From positions 1-58,034 of the forward strand of contig JAFGIX010000011.1 in NCBI GenBank assembly GCA_016929395.1: DNA of 58,034 nucleotides, given 5' to 3'. Made by a program: the position numbers and the translations under genes. Numbering within the stretch: position 1 is the first letter of the stretch; the number at the start of each line of letters is the position of its first letter. Shown piece after piece: positions 25,008-33,069 of this stretch. Under the pieces are notes generated by a model. The model did not search any database and was not told the origin of the DNA. It saw nothing but the letters and a program-made list of their open reading frames with translations. This DNA comes from Candidatus Zymogenus saltonus. Its GTDB lineage: Bacteria > Desulfobacterota > Zymogenia > Zymogenales > Zymogenaceae.

Positions 25008-26192
25008 ATGATAGGTATCTCGAAACTATACATGGGGGCGGTGGAGCAGTCGGACGTGATCCGCTACGGGGCGAGGTCGAAGGATCTTCCCTCCCACCTA
25101 CTCCAGTTCTCCGAGGACAAGAAGCCGGTGGTGGTCTTCAACTGCACCCGGCGCTGCAACCTGAGGTGCATCCACTGCTACAGCGACTCGGAAAACCTCG
25201 ATTATGCGGGGGAGCTTGACACCGGCGAGGCGAAGGGGCTGATCGAGGACCTCGCCTCCTTCGGGAGTCCCGTTATCCTCTTTTCCGGCGGGGAGCCGCT
25301 GATGAGAAGAGACCTCGTCCAGCTCGTGGACTTCGCCGTAGAGAAGGGAATAAGGGCGGTCATCTCCACCAACGGGACGCTGATCACGAAGAGGTGGGCG
25401 AGAGAGATGAAATTGAGAAACCTCTCCTACGTGGGGGTGAGCCTTGACGGTTTGAGGAAGACCCACGACTCCTTCAGGCGCACCCAAGGCGCCTTTGACA
25501 GGGCGATTGGAGGGGTGGAGAACTGCATGGAGGAGGGGATAAAGGTCGGCTTACGCTTCACGATAAACAGGATGAACATGGCCGAGATCCCGGGGATATT
25601 CGACATGGTGGAATCAATGGAGATTCCGAGGATATGCTTCTATCACCTCGTCGTGACAGGCAGGGGGGGCGGCATCACAGACCTAATGCTTTCTCACGAC
25701 GAGACGAGGGGAGTCCTCGATCTGATCATGGAGAGGACAAAAAAGCTCTTCGAGGCCGGCCAAGAGACGGAGGTCCTGACCGTGGACAACCACGCCGACG
25801 GCCCATATATTTATCTTAAGCTCAAGGAGGAAGACCCGGCGAGGGCCGAGGAGGTAATGGGCCTCCTCATAATGAACAAGGGGAACTCCTCCGGTCTGGG
25901 GATCGGGTGCGTGGGCTGGGACGGGGAGGTCTACCCTGACCAGTTCTGGAGAAGCCGCCCCCTCGGAAACGTCAGGGAAAGGCCCTTCTCCGAGATCTGG
26001 ACCGACACCACGAATACGCTCATGGCGAGGCTCAAGAAAAAAGGGGAGTTCGTGAAAGGGAGGTGCGCCTCCTGCCGGTGGCTTGATGTCTGCGCCGGAA
26101 ACTTCAGGGCCAGGGCCGAGGCGATGACCGGCGACACCTGGGCCGCAGATCCCGCCTGCTACCTCACCGACGAGGAGATCGGGATCGGGTAG
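25008..26192 (+). CDS. ahbC: Radical SAM/SPASM haem-pathway enzyme, AhbC-like (12,18-didecarboxysiroheme deacetylase)
   Basis: The product has 394 aa. The [4Fe-4S]-SAM motif is CNLRCIHC (Cys50, 54, 57), followed by the SAM-binding FSGGEPL and ISTNGTL segments. A cysteine-rich C-terminal region (CVGWDGEVYPDQFW, then CASCRWLDVC) would bind a further cluster, and the protein ends DPACYLTDEEIG. This pattern fits AhbC, which removes two acetate side chains from didecarboxysiroheme to give iron-coproporphyrin III in the siroheme-dependent haem route. AhbD is a related family, so AhbC is the better but not the only choice. It starts 19 nt after cobA-hemD; no strong ribosome site is close to ATG 25008. 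Confidence 0.82.
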   Translation: MIGISKLYMGAVEQSDVIRYGARSKDLPSHLLQFSEDKKPVVVFNCTRRCNLRCIHCYSDSENLDYAGELDTGEAKGLIEDLASFGSPVILFSGGEPLMRRDLVQLVDFAVEKGIRAVISTNGTLITKRWAREMKLRNLSYVGVSLDGLRKTHDSFRRTQGAFDRAIGGVENCMEEGIKVGLRFTINRMNMAEIPGIFDMVESMEIPRICFYHLVVTGRGGGITDLMLSHDETRGVLDLIMERTKKLFEAGQETEVLTVDNHADGPYIYLKLKEEDPARAEEVMGLLIMNKGNSSGLGIGCVGWDGEVYPDQFWRSRPLGNVRERPFSEIWTDTTNTLMARLKKKGEFVKGRCASCRWLDVCAGNFRARAEAMTGDTWAADPACYLTDEEIGIG

Positions 26193-26317
26193 GGGCAGGG
26201 GGACAGGGTCTTGCTTGTCAGGACTGATTTGATTAAAAAATCCACGCCGTGAGTTTTTTGTTCAATACCCTTTGTAATGTTTTTCACGCCCTTTAAAAAG
26301 ATAAGATCAAAGGCTCC

Positions 26318-28177
26318 ATGAAGAGATACGATGTAATAGTCGTTGGGGCGGGCCACGCCGGGTGCGAGGCGGCGCTGGCGGCCGCCCGGATGGGGAGAAA
26401 GACCCTGCTCATAACCAGCAACGCCGACAACATCGGGCAGATGTCCTGCAACCCGGCCGTGGGGGGGCTGGCCAAGGGGCAGCTGGTAAAGGAGATAGAC
26501 GCCCTCGGGGGAGAGATGGGCCTTGCCACAGACAGCTCCGGGATCCAGTTCAGGACGCTCAACTCCACAAAGGGGCCGGCGGTGAGGTCTTCGAGGGCAC
26601 AGGCGGACAGGACGGCGTATCGCGCCTACATGAAGTGGACGCTGGAGAAGGAGGAGAACCTCGACCTCAAGCAGGAGATGGTCGATAAGATCATTGCCGA
26701 GGGGGGGGAGGTCTCCGGTGTCGTCACCGCCACGGGGGACGAGTATCTTTCGACCTCCGTGGTCCTCGCCACGGGGACCTTCATGCGGGGGATGATCAGC
26801 ATCGGCGACTTCGAGTTTCCGGCCGGAAGGCTGGGCGATTTTCCCTCCATAAGGCTCTCCGACTCCCTTATGGAGCTGGGATTTGAGATAGAGAGGTTCG
26901 CAACCGCCACAACGCCCAGGGTGGACGGAAAGACGATAGAGTGGGAGAGGACGGAGCTTCAGCCCCTCCAATGGCCGATACGCCCCTTTTCCTTCAGGTC
27001 GCCGCCGATAGAGAGGGATCAGCTTCCCTGCTATATAACCTATACCAACGAGAATACCCACAGGGTAATCAGGGATGCCGTTGACGCGAAATACGTGGAG
27101 GAAAAGTTCCTCGCCAGAAAGGGCCCACGGTACTGCCCCTCCATCGAGGAGAAGGTGATCTTCTTCCCGGAAAAGGAGCGCCACCAGATATTCCTGGAGC
27201 CGGAGGGGATAGCTACGACCGAGGTCTACGTCAACGGGATATTCACGATACTGAGCCTGGAGATACAGCGAAAGATCATCGGCTCGATCCCGGGGCTCGA
27301 AGCGGCGGAAATAGTCAGGCCCGCCTATCGGATCCAGTACGACATGATCCCCCCCACTGAGCTTAAGATGTCGCTCGAGACGAAGCGGGTCTCGGGCCTC
27401 TACTTCGCCGGGCAGATAAACGGCACCTCCGGCTACGAGGAGGCGGCGGCCCAGGGGATAATCGCCGGGATAAACGCCGCGCTGAGGACCGAAGGGAGGG
27501 GGCCGCTGATCCTTAAGCGCTCCGAGGCCTACATCGGCGTCATGATAAGCGACCTCGTCACCAAGGGGACGAAGGAGCCCTACAGGATGTTCACCTCCCG
27601 GGCGGAGTACCGCCTGAGCCTGAGGGAAGGAAACAGCATTTTCAGACTGACGCCGACGGGTCGCGACGTTGGGCTTGTCTCGGACGACGACTGGAGGCTC
27701 TACCTCGAAAAGAAGGAGGCGCTTAAGAGGGGGCTTTCCGCCGTCGAAGAGAAGATAAACCCGAAGAGAGAGGTGAACGAGATGCTTAACCGCCTCAACG
27801 TACCGGAGATAAAAAAACAGGTCACGTTAAGGGAGATATTGAGGAGGCCGGAGGTGACGATCGAGACGATCAGGGCGATCGCCCCCCAGATCTCGGAGGT
27901 GGACGACGAGGCCCTATCCGAGGTGGAGGTGGAGGTCAAGTACGAGGGGTATATAAGGCGCCAGGACGAGCAGATAGGGAGGCTTGAGAAGATGGACGGC
28001 GTGGTGATCCCGGAGGACTTCGACTACCGGGGGCTATCCGGCCTTTCGCTTGAGGTCACCGAAAAGTTAGAAGGGGTGAGGCCCTCCTCCATCGGCCAGG
28101 CCTCGATGATACCGGGCGTCACCCCGGCGGCGATTTCCATCCTCATGGTTCACATGAAGAAGGGGGGGCTGATTTAG
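26318..28177 (+). CDS. mnmG: tRNA uridine 5-carboxymethylaminomethyl modification enzyme MnmG (GidA)
   Basis: MnmG with MnmE modifies U34 of certain tRNAs, using FAD, NADH and methylene-THF. The 619-aa length is normal. Motifs are the dinucleotide site [21 protein letters not shown] at the N-terminus, [35 protein letters not shown] with a conserved Cys, and [21 protein letters not shown]. The C-terminal helical domain for MnmE and tRNA contact is present ([16 protein letters not shown]). mnmE is not in the window, and the gene is not followed by rsmG, which is a common neighbour elsewhere. Confidence 0.97.
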   Translation: MKRYDVIVVGAGHAGCEAALAAARMGRKTLLITSNADNIGQMSCNPAVGGLAKGQLVKEIDALGGEMGLATDSSGIQFRTLNSTKGPAVRSSRAQADRTAYRAYMKWTLEKEENLDLKQEMVDKIIAEGGEVSGVVTATGDEYLSTSVVLATGTFMRGMISIGDFEFPAGRLGDFPSIRLSDSLMELGFEIERFATATTPRVDGKTIEWERTELQPLQWPIRPFSFRSPPIERDQLPCYITYTNENTHRVIRDAVDAKYVEEKFLARKGPRYCPSIEEKVIFFPEKERHQIFLEPEGIATTEVYVNGIFTILSLEIQRKIIGSIPGLEAAEIVRPAYRIQYDMIPPTELKMSLETKRVSGLYFAGQINGTSGYEEAAAQGIIAGINAALRTEGRGPLILKRSEAYIGVMISDLVTKGTKEPYRMFTSRAEYRLSLREGNSIFRLTPTGRDVGLVSDDDWRLYLEKKEALKRGLSAVEEKINPKREVNEMLNRLNVPEIKKQVTLREILRRPEVTIETIRAIAPQISEVDDEALSEVEVEVKYEGYIRRQDEQIGRLEKMDGVVIPEDFDYRGLSGLSLEVTEKLEGVRPSSIGQASMIPGVTPAAISILMVHMKKGGLI

Positions 28178-28356
28178 TGAGGCCGAAGGTGTTTAGATTT
28201 TTTTTGGCGTCCGTCTACAGCCCAACGTCTTGATTCAGGCCGGTTCTGATTTTCCTACTGTCAACTTATCAGAGCGTTCCCGTCCGCAATAGAATCCCTC
28301 CGATAATATGTGTATCTAATTGATGGCGTGAAAAATCCATAAAGGGACAATACCTT

Positions 28357-28384
28357 TTGACATATGGCCGTTGTGTGATATATT
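28357..28384 (+). promoter_or_regulatory. Promoter for the 58-aa membrane microprotein
   Basis: TTGACA (28357-28362), a 16-nt spacer and TATATT (28379-28384, five of six) lie about 70 nt before ATG 28457. Confidence 0.6.
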
Positions 28385-28456
28385 AGAGATAAAAGGTTAA
28401 TATAGTGTTCATTTTTAATGGGGCGGGAAAAACGGGATAATTAAAAGGAGTGATCG

Positions 28457-28633
28457 ATGATCTGGCACATTATGACCATCCTTTGTGGAATACTTACCGT
28501 TTTAGCGGCCCTTTTCCCTGAATCTTATTCACACCTTCTTGCCGGTGATTTCAAGGCTATGGTGACGTTTTTTGCGTCTTCGGTTGTACTGTTTGCGGCG
28601 CTGGCGTTGGGTAGCTACAGAGACTGGATATAG
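28457..28633 (+). CDS. Small (58-aa) predicted membrane protein
   Basis: A short gene with AAAAGGAG 6 nt before the ATG and a good promoter upstream. The product has two hydrophobic helices (about 5-20, IMTILCGILTVLAALF; and about 36-52, VTFFASSVVLFAALALG) joined by a polar loop with PESYSHLLAGDFK, and ends SYRDWI. The amphiphilic layout and matched expression signals make it likely real. The family is not recognised. It stands alone between mnmG and the palindromic repeats. Confidence 0.7.
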   Translation: MIWHIMTILCGILTVLAALFPESYSHLLAGDFKAMVTFFASSVVLFAALALGSYRDWI

Positions 28634-28754
28634 AGTTCTTTTTGGCAGATTTTTTGTAATCGTGGGTAAAGGTTTCAGATTCTATGCGGAGCTTCGCCTT
28701 TAGATATTGGAAAGGCCCTGTTTATTGGTCCATCGGTCGTTGTTAAATTTACAT

Positions 28755-28851
28755 CTCATTCTCTTGGGAAACGGGAATCCAAACCCGTCCTCGCGAAAGC
28801 GGGGAACACTGTTGATATTCACTGGATTCCCAGTCAAGCTGGGAATGATGG
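28755..28851. repeat. Dispersed palindromic repeat, type 1
   Basis: Imperfect palindromic element: a CATTCTC...GGGAATCC arm, a CGCGAAAGCGGGGAA middle hairpin, and ACTGGATTCCCAGTCAAGCTGGGAATGA at the far end. The same order recurs at 29005-29073, 35028-35097 and twice within 37031-37320, so it is a dispersed element rather than a terminator. Confidence 0.8.
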
Positions 28852-28896
28852 AATAATTTGAAATGAAGCAGGGAGGGACAATACAATTTATTTATT

Positions 28897-28980
28897 GTCA
28901 TTCCCGCGCAAGAGGGAATCCAGAGGGATGGTGTCTTTGGCTTGGGTGACACTGACAAGCTCCGGCTTGTCAGTGAGGAT
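28897..28980. repeat. Dispersed two-hairpin repeat, type 2
   Basis: The unit has a first hairpin ATTCCC...GGGAAT, about 25 bp of conserved spacer, and a second perfect 11-bp hairpin (CACTGACAAGC 28950-28960, GCTTGTCAGTG 28965-28975). A second copy lies at 35173-35260, where the first hairpin is perfect and the second is 9 bp with compensating changes in the arms. Confidence 0.75.
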
Positions 28981-29004
28981 GGCCGAAGGAAATATTGTAT
29001 TATT

Positions 29005-29073
29005 TGTCATTCCCTTGGGAAGCGGGAATCCAGACTGATTCTTACTGGATTTTCAATCAAGCTGGGAATGACA
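29005..29073. repeat. Dispersed palindromic repeat, type 1 (short form)
   Basis: TGTCATTCCC...GGGAATCCAG and TACTGGATTTTCAATCAAGC...GGGAATGACA form the two ends, without the middle hairpin of the longer copies. It ends about 60 bp before the first DUF4013-like gene. Confidence 0.75.
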
Positions 29074-29139
29074 TAAGAACGGCTTCCTTCGTCCCGCCGA
29101 GGGTGGCAAGGGAAACAGAAAAACGAAAAACAGGAGAAA

Positions 29140-29850
29140 ATGATGGATGTCAAAGAGGCGTTTTCGTATCCGTTTGAGGATGATGACTGGGCTATAAAGC
29201 TTCTGATCGGCACGGTCTTCGTCTTTATTCCGATAGTAAACTTCTTCAGCAAGGGCTATGCCTACACCGTCTTCAAGGCGGCTGTGAACAACGAGGAGCT
29301 CTATATGCCGGAATGGGACGATTTCAAGGGATATTTTATTCGGGGATTCTGGGTGTTTTTCATTCAGCTCTGCTACTATTTTATCCCGCTGTTCTTGATC
29401 CTTTTCGGCGTAGGATTGGCTGTAGGGGGATGGTATTTTTATGATTTGAAAAATGGGGACGAGTTTATCGTTGTAGCGTTCATGGGCATATTCTTTTTCC
29501 TTATCGGCTTAATCCTCGCATTTATTGCGATAGCCCTTTACCCGATGGCCCTGGCCAATTACGCAAAGAGTGGAGAGAGGTTCGGGGAGGCATTTCGGTT
29601 GTTCGATATTATTTCCAAGATATTCATGGTCTTCGGAGACTACGTTATCGCCTATCTTATAATGTTCTGTGTCGTTTTCTTTATCTCCCTTTTGACCATA
29701 TTGCCTTTTATTGGGCTGCTCTTTTCCATTGCAAACCTTTTCTTGATCTTTTACCTTTACTATCTCGTCTGGTTCGGCCTTATCGGACGCGCCTGCTCGA
29801 AGGCGTTTATCGGAGATGTCGGATCTGTACCGGTAGTCCCGGGGAAATAA
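29140..29850 (+). CDS. DUF4013-like polytopic membrane protein (copy 1)
   Basis: The product is a 236-aa protein with several hydrophobic helices (around 22-40, 68-100, 112-135, 165-195 and 200-220). It starts with the signature AFSYPFEDDDWAIKLLIG and has PEWDDFKGYFIRGF, which matches the DUF4013 membrane family as recalled; the role is unknown. Two ATG codons in tandem (29140, 29143) follow AGGAG; the second has better spacing. A paralogue lies 147 bp downstream, sharing the N-terminal signature, the PEWDDFK loop and the YPMA(L/V)ANYAK segment. The pair probably arose by tandem duplication. Confidence 0.75.
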   Translation: MMDVKEAFSYPFEDDDWAIKLLIGTVFVFIPIVNFFSKGYAYTVFKAAVNNEELYMPEWDDFKGYFIRGFWVFFIQLCYYFIPLFLILFGVGLAVGGWYFYDLKNGDEFIVVAFMGIFFFLIGLILAFIAIALYPMALANYAKSGERFGEAFRLFDIISKIFMVFGDYVIAYLIMFCVVFFISLLTILPFIGLLFSIANLFLIFYLYYLVWFGLIGRACSKAFIGDVGSVPVVPGK

Positions 29851-29997
29851 AGGCGGTGTAGCTATCTTACTGATCGGAATGAAAAATGTACGATGCTTCT
29901 GTGTGGATGAACAGAGGTATATGTAATAAAGATATGTTGATGATATGCGATTGAGATTTAGATTTCTTTTTGACAGATTCAGATTTGGGAGACTGCG

Positions 29998-30750
29998 GTG
30001 ATAAATATCAATAGGGCGTTTTCTTATCCGTTTGGGGACGAAGAGTGGCCGATCAAGATACTCATTGGGGCGGCGATAAGCGCATGTCCCATAGCGAATT
30101 TCATTTCGGTCGGATACATGTATAAAATCTTTAAATCGGTCTTAAACGGGGGTGAGCCTTATTTGCCGGAATGGGACGACTTCAAGGAACTCTTTTTTCA
30201 GGGATTATGGCTCTTTCTCATCGGCCTGTGTTACATCGTACCCCCGATGATCGTGGGCTCTTTCGGCATGACGGTCCTCTTTATCGGCGTGCTCGTCCTC
30301 TTTGCGAAGGTCAGCGTGGGAGTCACAATAGTAATAATAGGGGTTTCCATTCTTGCGGTAAGTTTCTTTTTGGTGATGCTGATCGCGTTTTTATATCCTA
30401 TGGCGGTTGCGAACTACGCGAAGGGAGACGAGAATTATACCGACGCCTTCAGGATATTCGACATATTTAAAAGGATCTTAAAGGTCTTTGGGGACTACAT
30501 AATTGCCTTCGTTGTGATATATGCCGCAGTTTTTGCGATGCTGGCGCTCCTTGTGTTTCCCCTTTTGGGGATAATGTTCTCGATTGTCAGCATATTTTTT
30601 GCCTTCTACATTTCATATCTCCTGTGGCCCGCCCTCTTCGGCTCGGCCTGCGCCAATGCGTTTGAGGGAGACACGGCCCCCAAAACCGCCCTGAAGCAGA
30701 GAAGGCCCGCAAAGAAAGAGCCCGCAAAGAAAGGACGGAAGTCGAAATAA
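29998..30750 (+). CDS. DUF4013-like polytopic membrane protein (copy 2)
   Basis: The product is a 250-aa paralogue of the preceding gene with the same order of motifs (AFSYPFGDEEWPIKILIG, PEWDDFKELFFQGL, YPMAVANYAK, FGDYIIAF). It differs by a basic Lys/Pro/Ala-rich tail (RRPAKKEPAKKGRKSK) that would be cytoplasmic and could contact nucleic acid or phospholipid heads. The start is GTG 29998 with GGGAG upstream. The function is unknown. Confidence 0.75.
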   Translation: MININRAFSYPFGDEEWPIKILIGAAISACPIANFISVGYMYKIFKSVLNGGEPYLPEWDDFKELFFQGLWLFLIGLCYIVPPMIVGSFGMTVLFIGVLVLFAKVSVGVTIVIIGVSILAVSFFLVMLIAFLYPMAVANYAKGDENYTDAFRIFDIFKRILKVFGDYIIAFVVIYAAVFAMLALLVFPLLGIMFSIVSIFFAFYISYLLWPALFGSACANAFEGDTAPKTALKQRRPAKKEPAKKGRKSK

Positions 30751-30875
30751 ATTCTGTTCAGGCCTGAAAGATTTTTTTAGGGAGGGGCTGCAGTGGAATT
30801 TAGATAAACTTTCGCTTTTCCCGTGTTAATCAAAGGTTGAGTTGTGTTACTCATCCATGAAAAAGGATTTGAACC

Positions 30876-31421
30876 ATGATCGATTTCAAGCTGAAGCAGA
30901 TAGGAACGGTGAAAAGCGGCCGCAAAGAAGCGTGTCTCTATCCCGAAGATCAGGACCTAAAGATCGACAGGGAGCTGGCCCTCGATCAGTACGTGGAGAT
31001 GGAGGTTTCGGAGATAGTCGTCGACGAGGAGTACGCCGGTTGTCTTGACGGAATAGAGGAGTTCAGTCACGTTATAGTCCTCTTTCTGACCCAGTTTACC
31101 AATGAAGGGGCCCGCCGGATAAAAAGGGTCCACCCCGGGGGATTCAAGGAATTCCCGGTGAAAGGGATCTTCTCCACGCGCTCGCCTGTAAGGCCGAATC
31201 CGATCGGACTTACGGTGGTGGAGCTTCTTGAGCGGAGGGAAAACGTACTGGTGCTGAAGGGATTGGACGCTATCGACGACACCGAGGTCCTCGACATAAA
31301 GCCCTTCATCTCCTTTCTCGACATGCCGGAAGACCCGAAAGACCCTAAGTGGATACTCGATCTTTTCGACTACATTGCCAAGGAAAAGGGGCGGCTTGTG
31401 GAGGAGAGAAAACGGAGTTAA
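30876..31421 (+). CDS. trmO: TsaA/TrmO-family tRNA t6A37 N6-methyltransferase
   Basis: The product is a 181-aa SAM-dependent methyltransferase of the TsaA (YaeB/VirR-like) beta-barrel family, expected to methylate t6A at position 37 of threonine tRNAs. Evidence is the N-terminal IGTVKSGRKEA, GIEEFSHVIVLFL, the family hallmark GIFSTRSPVRPNPIGLTVVEL, and LDIKPF. It is shorter than E. coli TrmO (about 235 aa), lacking the extra C-terminal part, as in many single-domain homologues. ATG 30876 has AAGGA about 8 nt upstream. The family call is firm. Substrate specificity is inferred. Confidence 0.85.
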   Translation: MIDFKLKQIGTVKSGRKEACLYPEDQDLKIDRELALDQYVEMEVSEIVVDEEYAGCLDGIEEFSHVIVLFLTQFTNEGARRIKRVHPGGFKEFPVKGIFSTRSPVRPNPIGLTVVELLERRENVLVLKGLDAIDDTEVLDIKPFISFLDMPEDPKDPKWILDLFDYIAKEKGRLVEERKRS

Positions 31422-31668
31422 ACGGTGTTGGGGGGGGGCGGACTCTGAATTACATATATCAAGCGGCGGACGCAAACAGCGAACGCAAAAGGCGGAAGGC
31501 AAATTTTAGACGGCAAACGGGAAAAGGGTGGATGGCAGGCGGGAAACGGCCGAGGGCAGGCTGAAAAGGGCAAAGAGTTGACAATAGGTGAGAGGCGGTG
31601 GATAGCCAGCATAACAAGGTTAAAACAACCGGGGCGGGTGGGACGGGGGCGGGCGGCCGGGGCGGTAT
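31422..31668. other. Purine-rich intergenic DNA without genes
   Basis: GC-rich stretch with many short variants of GGCGG(A/G)...GGCAAA...GGGAAA (about 31455-31570), resembling a worn-down local repeat. No promoter, ribosome site or coding frame with family resemblance is seen. Confidence 0.4.
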
Positions 31669-31737
31669 ATCGCGAGCCGGCCGAGCGGCAAATCGCGAGC
31701 CTGTCGAGCGGCACATCGCGAGCCTGTCGAGCGACGC
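31669..31737. repeat. Three tandem copies of a 23-bp repeat
   Basis: The unit ATCGCGAGCCTGTCGAGCGG plus CAC starts at 31669, 31692 and 31715. Copies two and three differ only at the last bases and copy one at a few positions. There are no spacers, so it is a simple tandem array, not a CRISPR. Confidence 0.85.
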
Positions 31738-31749
31738 CGGATGATTGAT

Positions 31750-31785
31750 AAAAAAAAGCACTCCATATATGAAGTGCTTTTTAAA
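31750..31785. terminator. Bidirectional intrinsic terminator
   Basis: AAAAAGCACT (31753-31762) and AGTGCTTTTT (31773-31782) form a 10-bp stem with A and T runs on both sides. It can end the trmO side and the minus-strand STAS-like gene that stops at 31809. Confidence 0.8.
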
Positions 31786-31808
31786 TATGGTGGGCGCTTC
31801 CTATTTCA

Positions 31809-32210
31809 TCAATCTTTAAAGCTGTCAAGCCACGCTTCCGCCTCTTTGTATGTGGCAAAGTGTTCGACCTCTGTGCCCATCTCGCTCTCTCTGCTGATCC
31901 TCTGAGAAACAATTTTTATTAGCTTCTTGTCCACGACCCTTGCCACCCTGCCCTGTCCCTTTTTATCGGCGATATTCTTAATCTCAACTAAGAGCTGAGA
32001 GGTTTCCTGGGACGGGGGCTTCATATCTGAGAGGTCTGTGATGCTGGTAAATCCACTTTTAACTTCAGCCATGACTCTTCTGAAATCCTCAAGCAGATTT
32101 GAAACATCGTCAAGACGCTCCCAGAATCCTCTGAAAATAATGTGTGTTCGATTTTTCGCCGTGTCCACGTACATTTCGTACATCTTGGTTTTCGCAATTT
32201 CCTTTTTCAT
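31809..32210 (-). CDS. STAS/SpoIIAA-like hypothetical protein (copy 1)
   Basis: The product is a 133-aa protein, alpha/beta in pattern: a beta-rich start (KMYEMYVDTAKNRTHIIFRGFW), a helix with DVSNLLEDFRRVMAEVKSGFTSITDLSDMK, a middle VEIKNIADKKGQGRVARVV and the ending HFATYKEAEAWLDSFKD. The ending and the length of about 130 aa recall SpoIIAA/STAS-like proteins, but this is tentative. ATG 32210 has GGGGAG 9 nt upstream. A paralogue with about two thirds identical residues lies just upstream in the same direction. Confidence 0.65.
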   Translation of the reverse strand: MKKEIAKTKMYEMYVDTAKNRTHIIFRGFWERLDDVSNLLEDFRRVMAEVKSGFTSITDLSDMKPPSQETSQLLVEIKNIADKKGQGRVARVVDKKLIKIVSQRISRESEMGTEVEHFATYKEAEAWLDSFKD

Positions 32211-32356
32211 GGCAACTTTTCTCCCCTTATCATATTAGAAAGAAATGCGTTGGATTATTTCGATATACCTCAGCAAGAGTCCACAGCCATATTTGAAATA
32301 AAAATACTATTGGTGGTTACCTCGCAATATAAAGGCTTGATATACTCGACCGCCAT

Positions 32357-32390
32357 GAAAAAAAGGCATCGAACTATTAATTCGATGCCT
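32357..32390 (-). terminator. Intrinsic terminator of the second STAS-like gene
   Basis: AGGCATCGAA (32364-32373) and TTCGATGCCT (32381-32390) pair over 10 bp with a 7-nt loop. On the minus strand the stem is followed by seven T. It lies about 40 bp past the stop of the gene at 32432. Confidence 0.85.
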
Positions 32391-32398
32391 ATATATTA

Positions 32399-32452
32399 TC
32401 TCATCGGTTTTCAAAGCTGTCAAGTATCTCATCAATTTTCAAAGCTGTCAAG
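32399..32452. repeat. Duplicated 3' end of the STAS-like gene
   Basis: TCATC(G/A)(G/A)TTTTCAAAGCTGTCAAG occurs twice, at about 32401-32424 and 32429-32452. The second copy is the real 3' end of the gene on the minus strand and the first is a short duplicate beyond the stop. A third relic lies at 32938-32962. Confidence 0.7.
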
Positions 32453-32833
32453 CCACGCTTCCGCCTCCTTGTATGTAGCAAAGTTTTCGACATCCAAATC
32501 CATATCACTCTCCCTATCAACCCTTCGAGATACGATTTTTATTAACGCCTTATCCACGATCCTTGCTATCTTACCCTGTCCTTTTTTATTGGAAATGTTC
32601 CTCATTTCAATTAAGAGCTGAATTACATCTTGGCCTGGTGTTTTCATCTCGGAGATGTCCGTGATACTGGTAAACCCTCTTTTTACTTCACTCATGGCCC
32701 GTTTGTGGTCTTCCAACAAATTTGGAACATCGTTAAGATTTTCCCAGAATCCCCTATAGATAATATGAGTTCGATTTTTTGTCGTGTCTACATAGATTTC
32801 GTACAAGTCGTTTTTTGCAATCTCCTTTTTCAT
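32432..32833 (-). CDS. STAS/SpoIIAA-like hypothetical protein (copy 2)
   Basis: The product is a 133-aa paralogue of the gene at 31809, co-linear over its whole length (KKEIAK, NRTHIIYRGFWENL, GFTSITDISEMK, KKGQGKIARIVD, ENFATYKEAEAWLDSFEN). ATG 32833 is chosen because it aligns with the start of copy 1 and because GTGGAGAAAACGGCC before it matches the leader of copy 1. An upstream GTG at 32848 would overlap the ribosome site. The family is small and AT-rich. Its function is unknown; a STAS-like regulatory fold is the best guess. Confidence 0.65.
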   Translation of the reverse strand: MKKEIAKNDLYEIYVDTTKNRTHIIYRGFWENLNDVPNLLEDHKRAMSEVKRGFTSITDISEMKTPGQDVIQLLIEMRNISNKKGQGKIARIVDKALIKIVSRRVDRESDMDLDVENFATYKEAEAWLDSFEN

Positions 32834-32937
32834 GGCCGTTTTCTCCACTTATTTTATTAAAGAAATGAGTTGAATCATATCTATTTTATTCAGCGAGAGT
32901 TTACAAACATCTTTAAAATAAAATATGGCAATTATGT

Positions 32938-32962
32938 CATCGGTTTTAGAAACTGTCAAGGA
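32938..32962 (-). pseudogene. Relic of a third STAS-like copy
   Basis: TCATCGGTTTTAGAAACTGTCAAGG at 32939-32963 matches the 3' end of the two intact paralogues (TCATC...TTTTCAAAGCTGTCAAG) at most positions. No open frame remains around it. It suggests a longer tandem array that has decayed. Confidence 0.45.
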
Positions 32963-33069
32963 ATACACGCATTCTTTTAATGCGTCTGAAAAATCCAAAG
33001 ATCAGCCAGTAATGCCGTGAAGATCGGTTTGCTTGGACAGTGTTCGAAGGATTGTAGCTTCGACTATCC

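Noticed and set aside
28749-29252. Short frames within the palindromic repeats, translating to peptides such as HSQLDWESSEYQ
   Set aside because: Repeated palindromic elements often give such false genes. The frames coincide exactly with the repeats and lack ribosome sites.
31669-31737. Possible CRISPR array
   Set aside because: The three 23-bp units are directly adjacent with no spacers and no cas genes are near.
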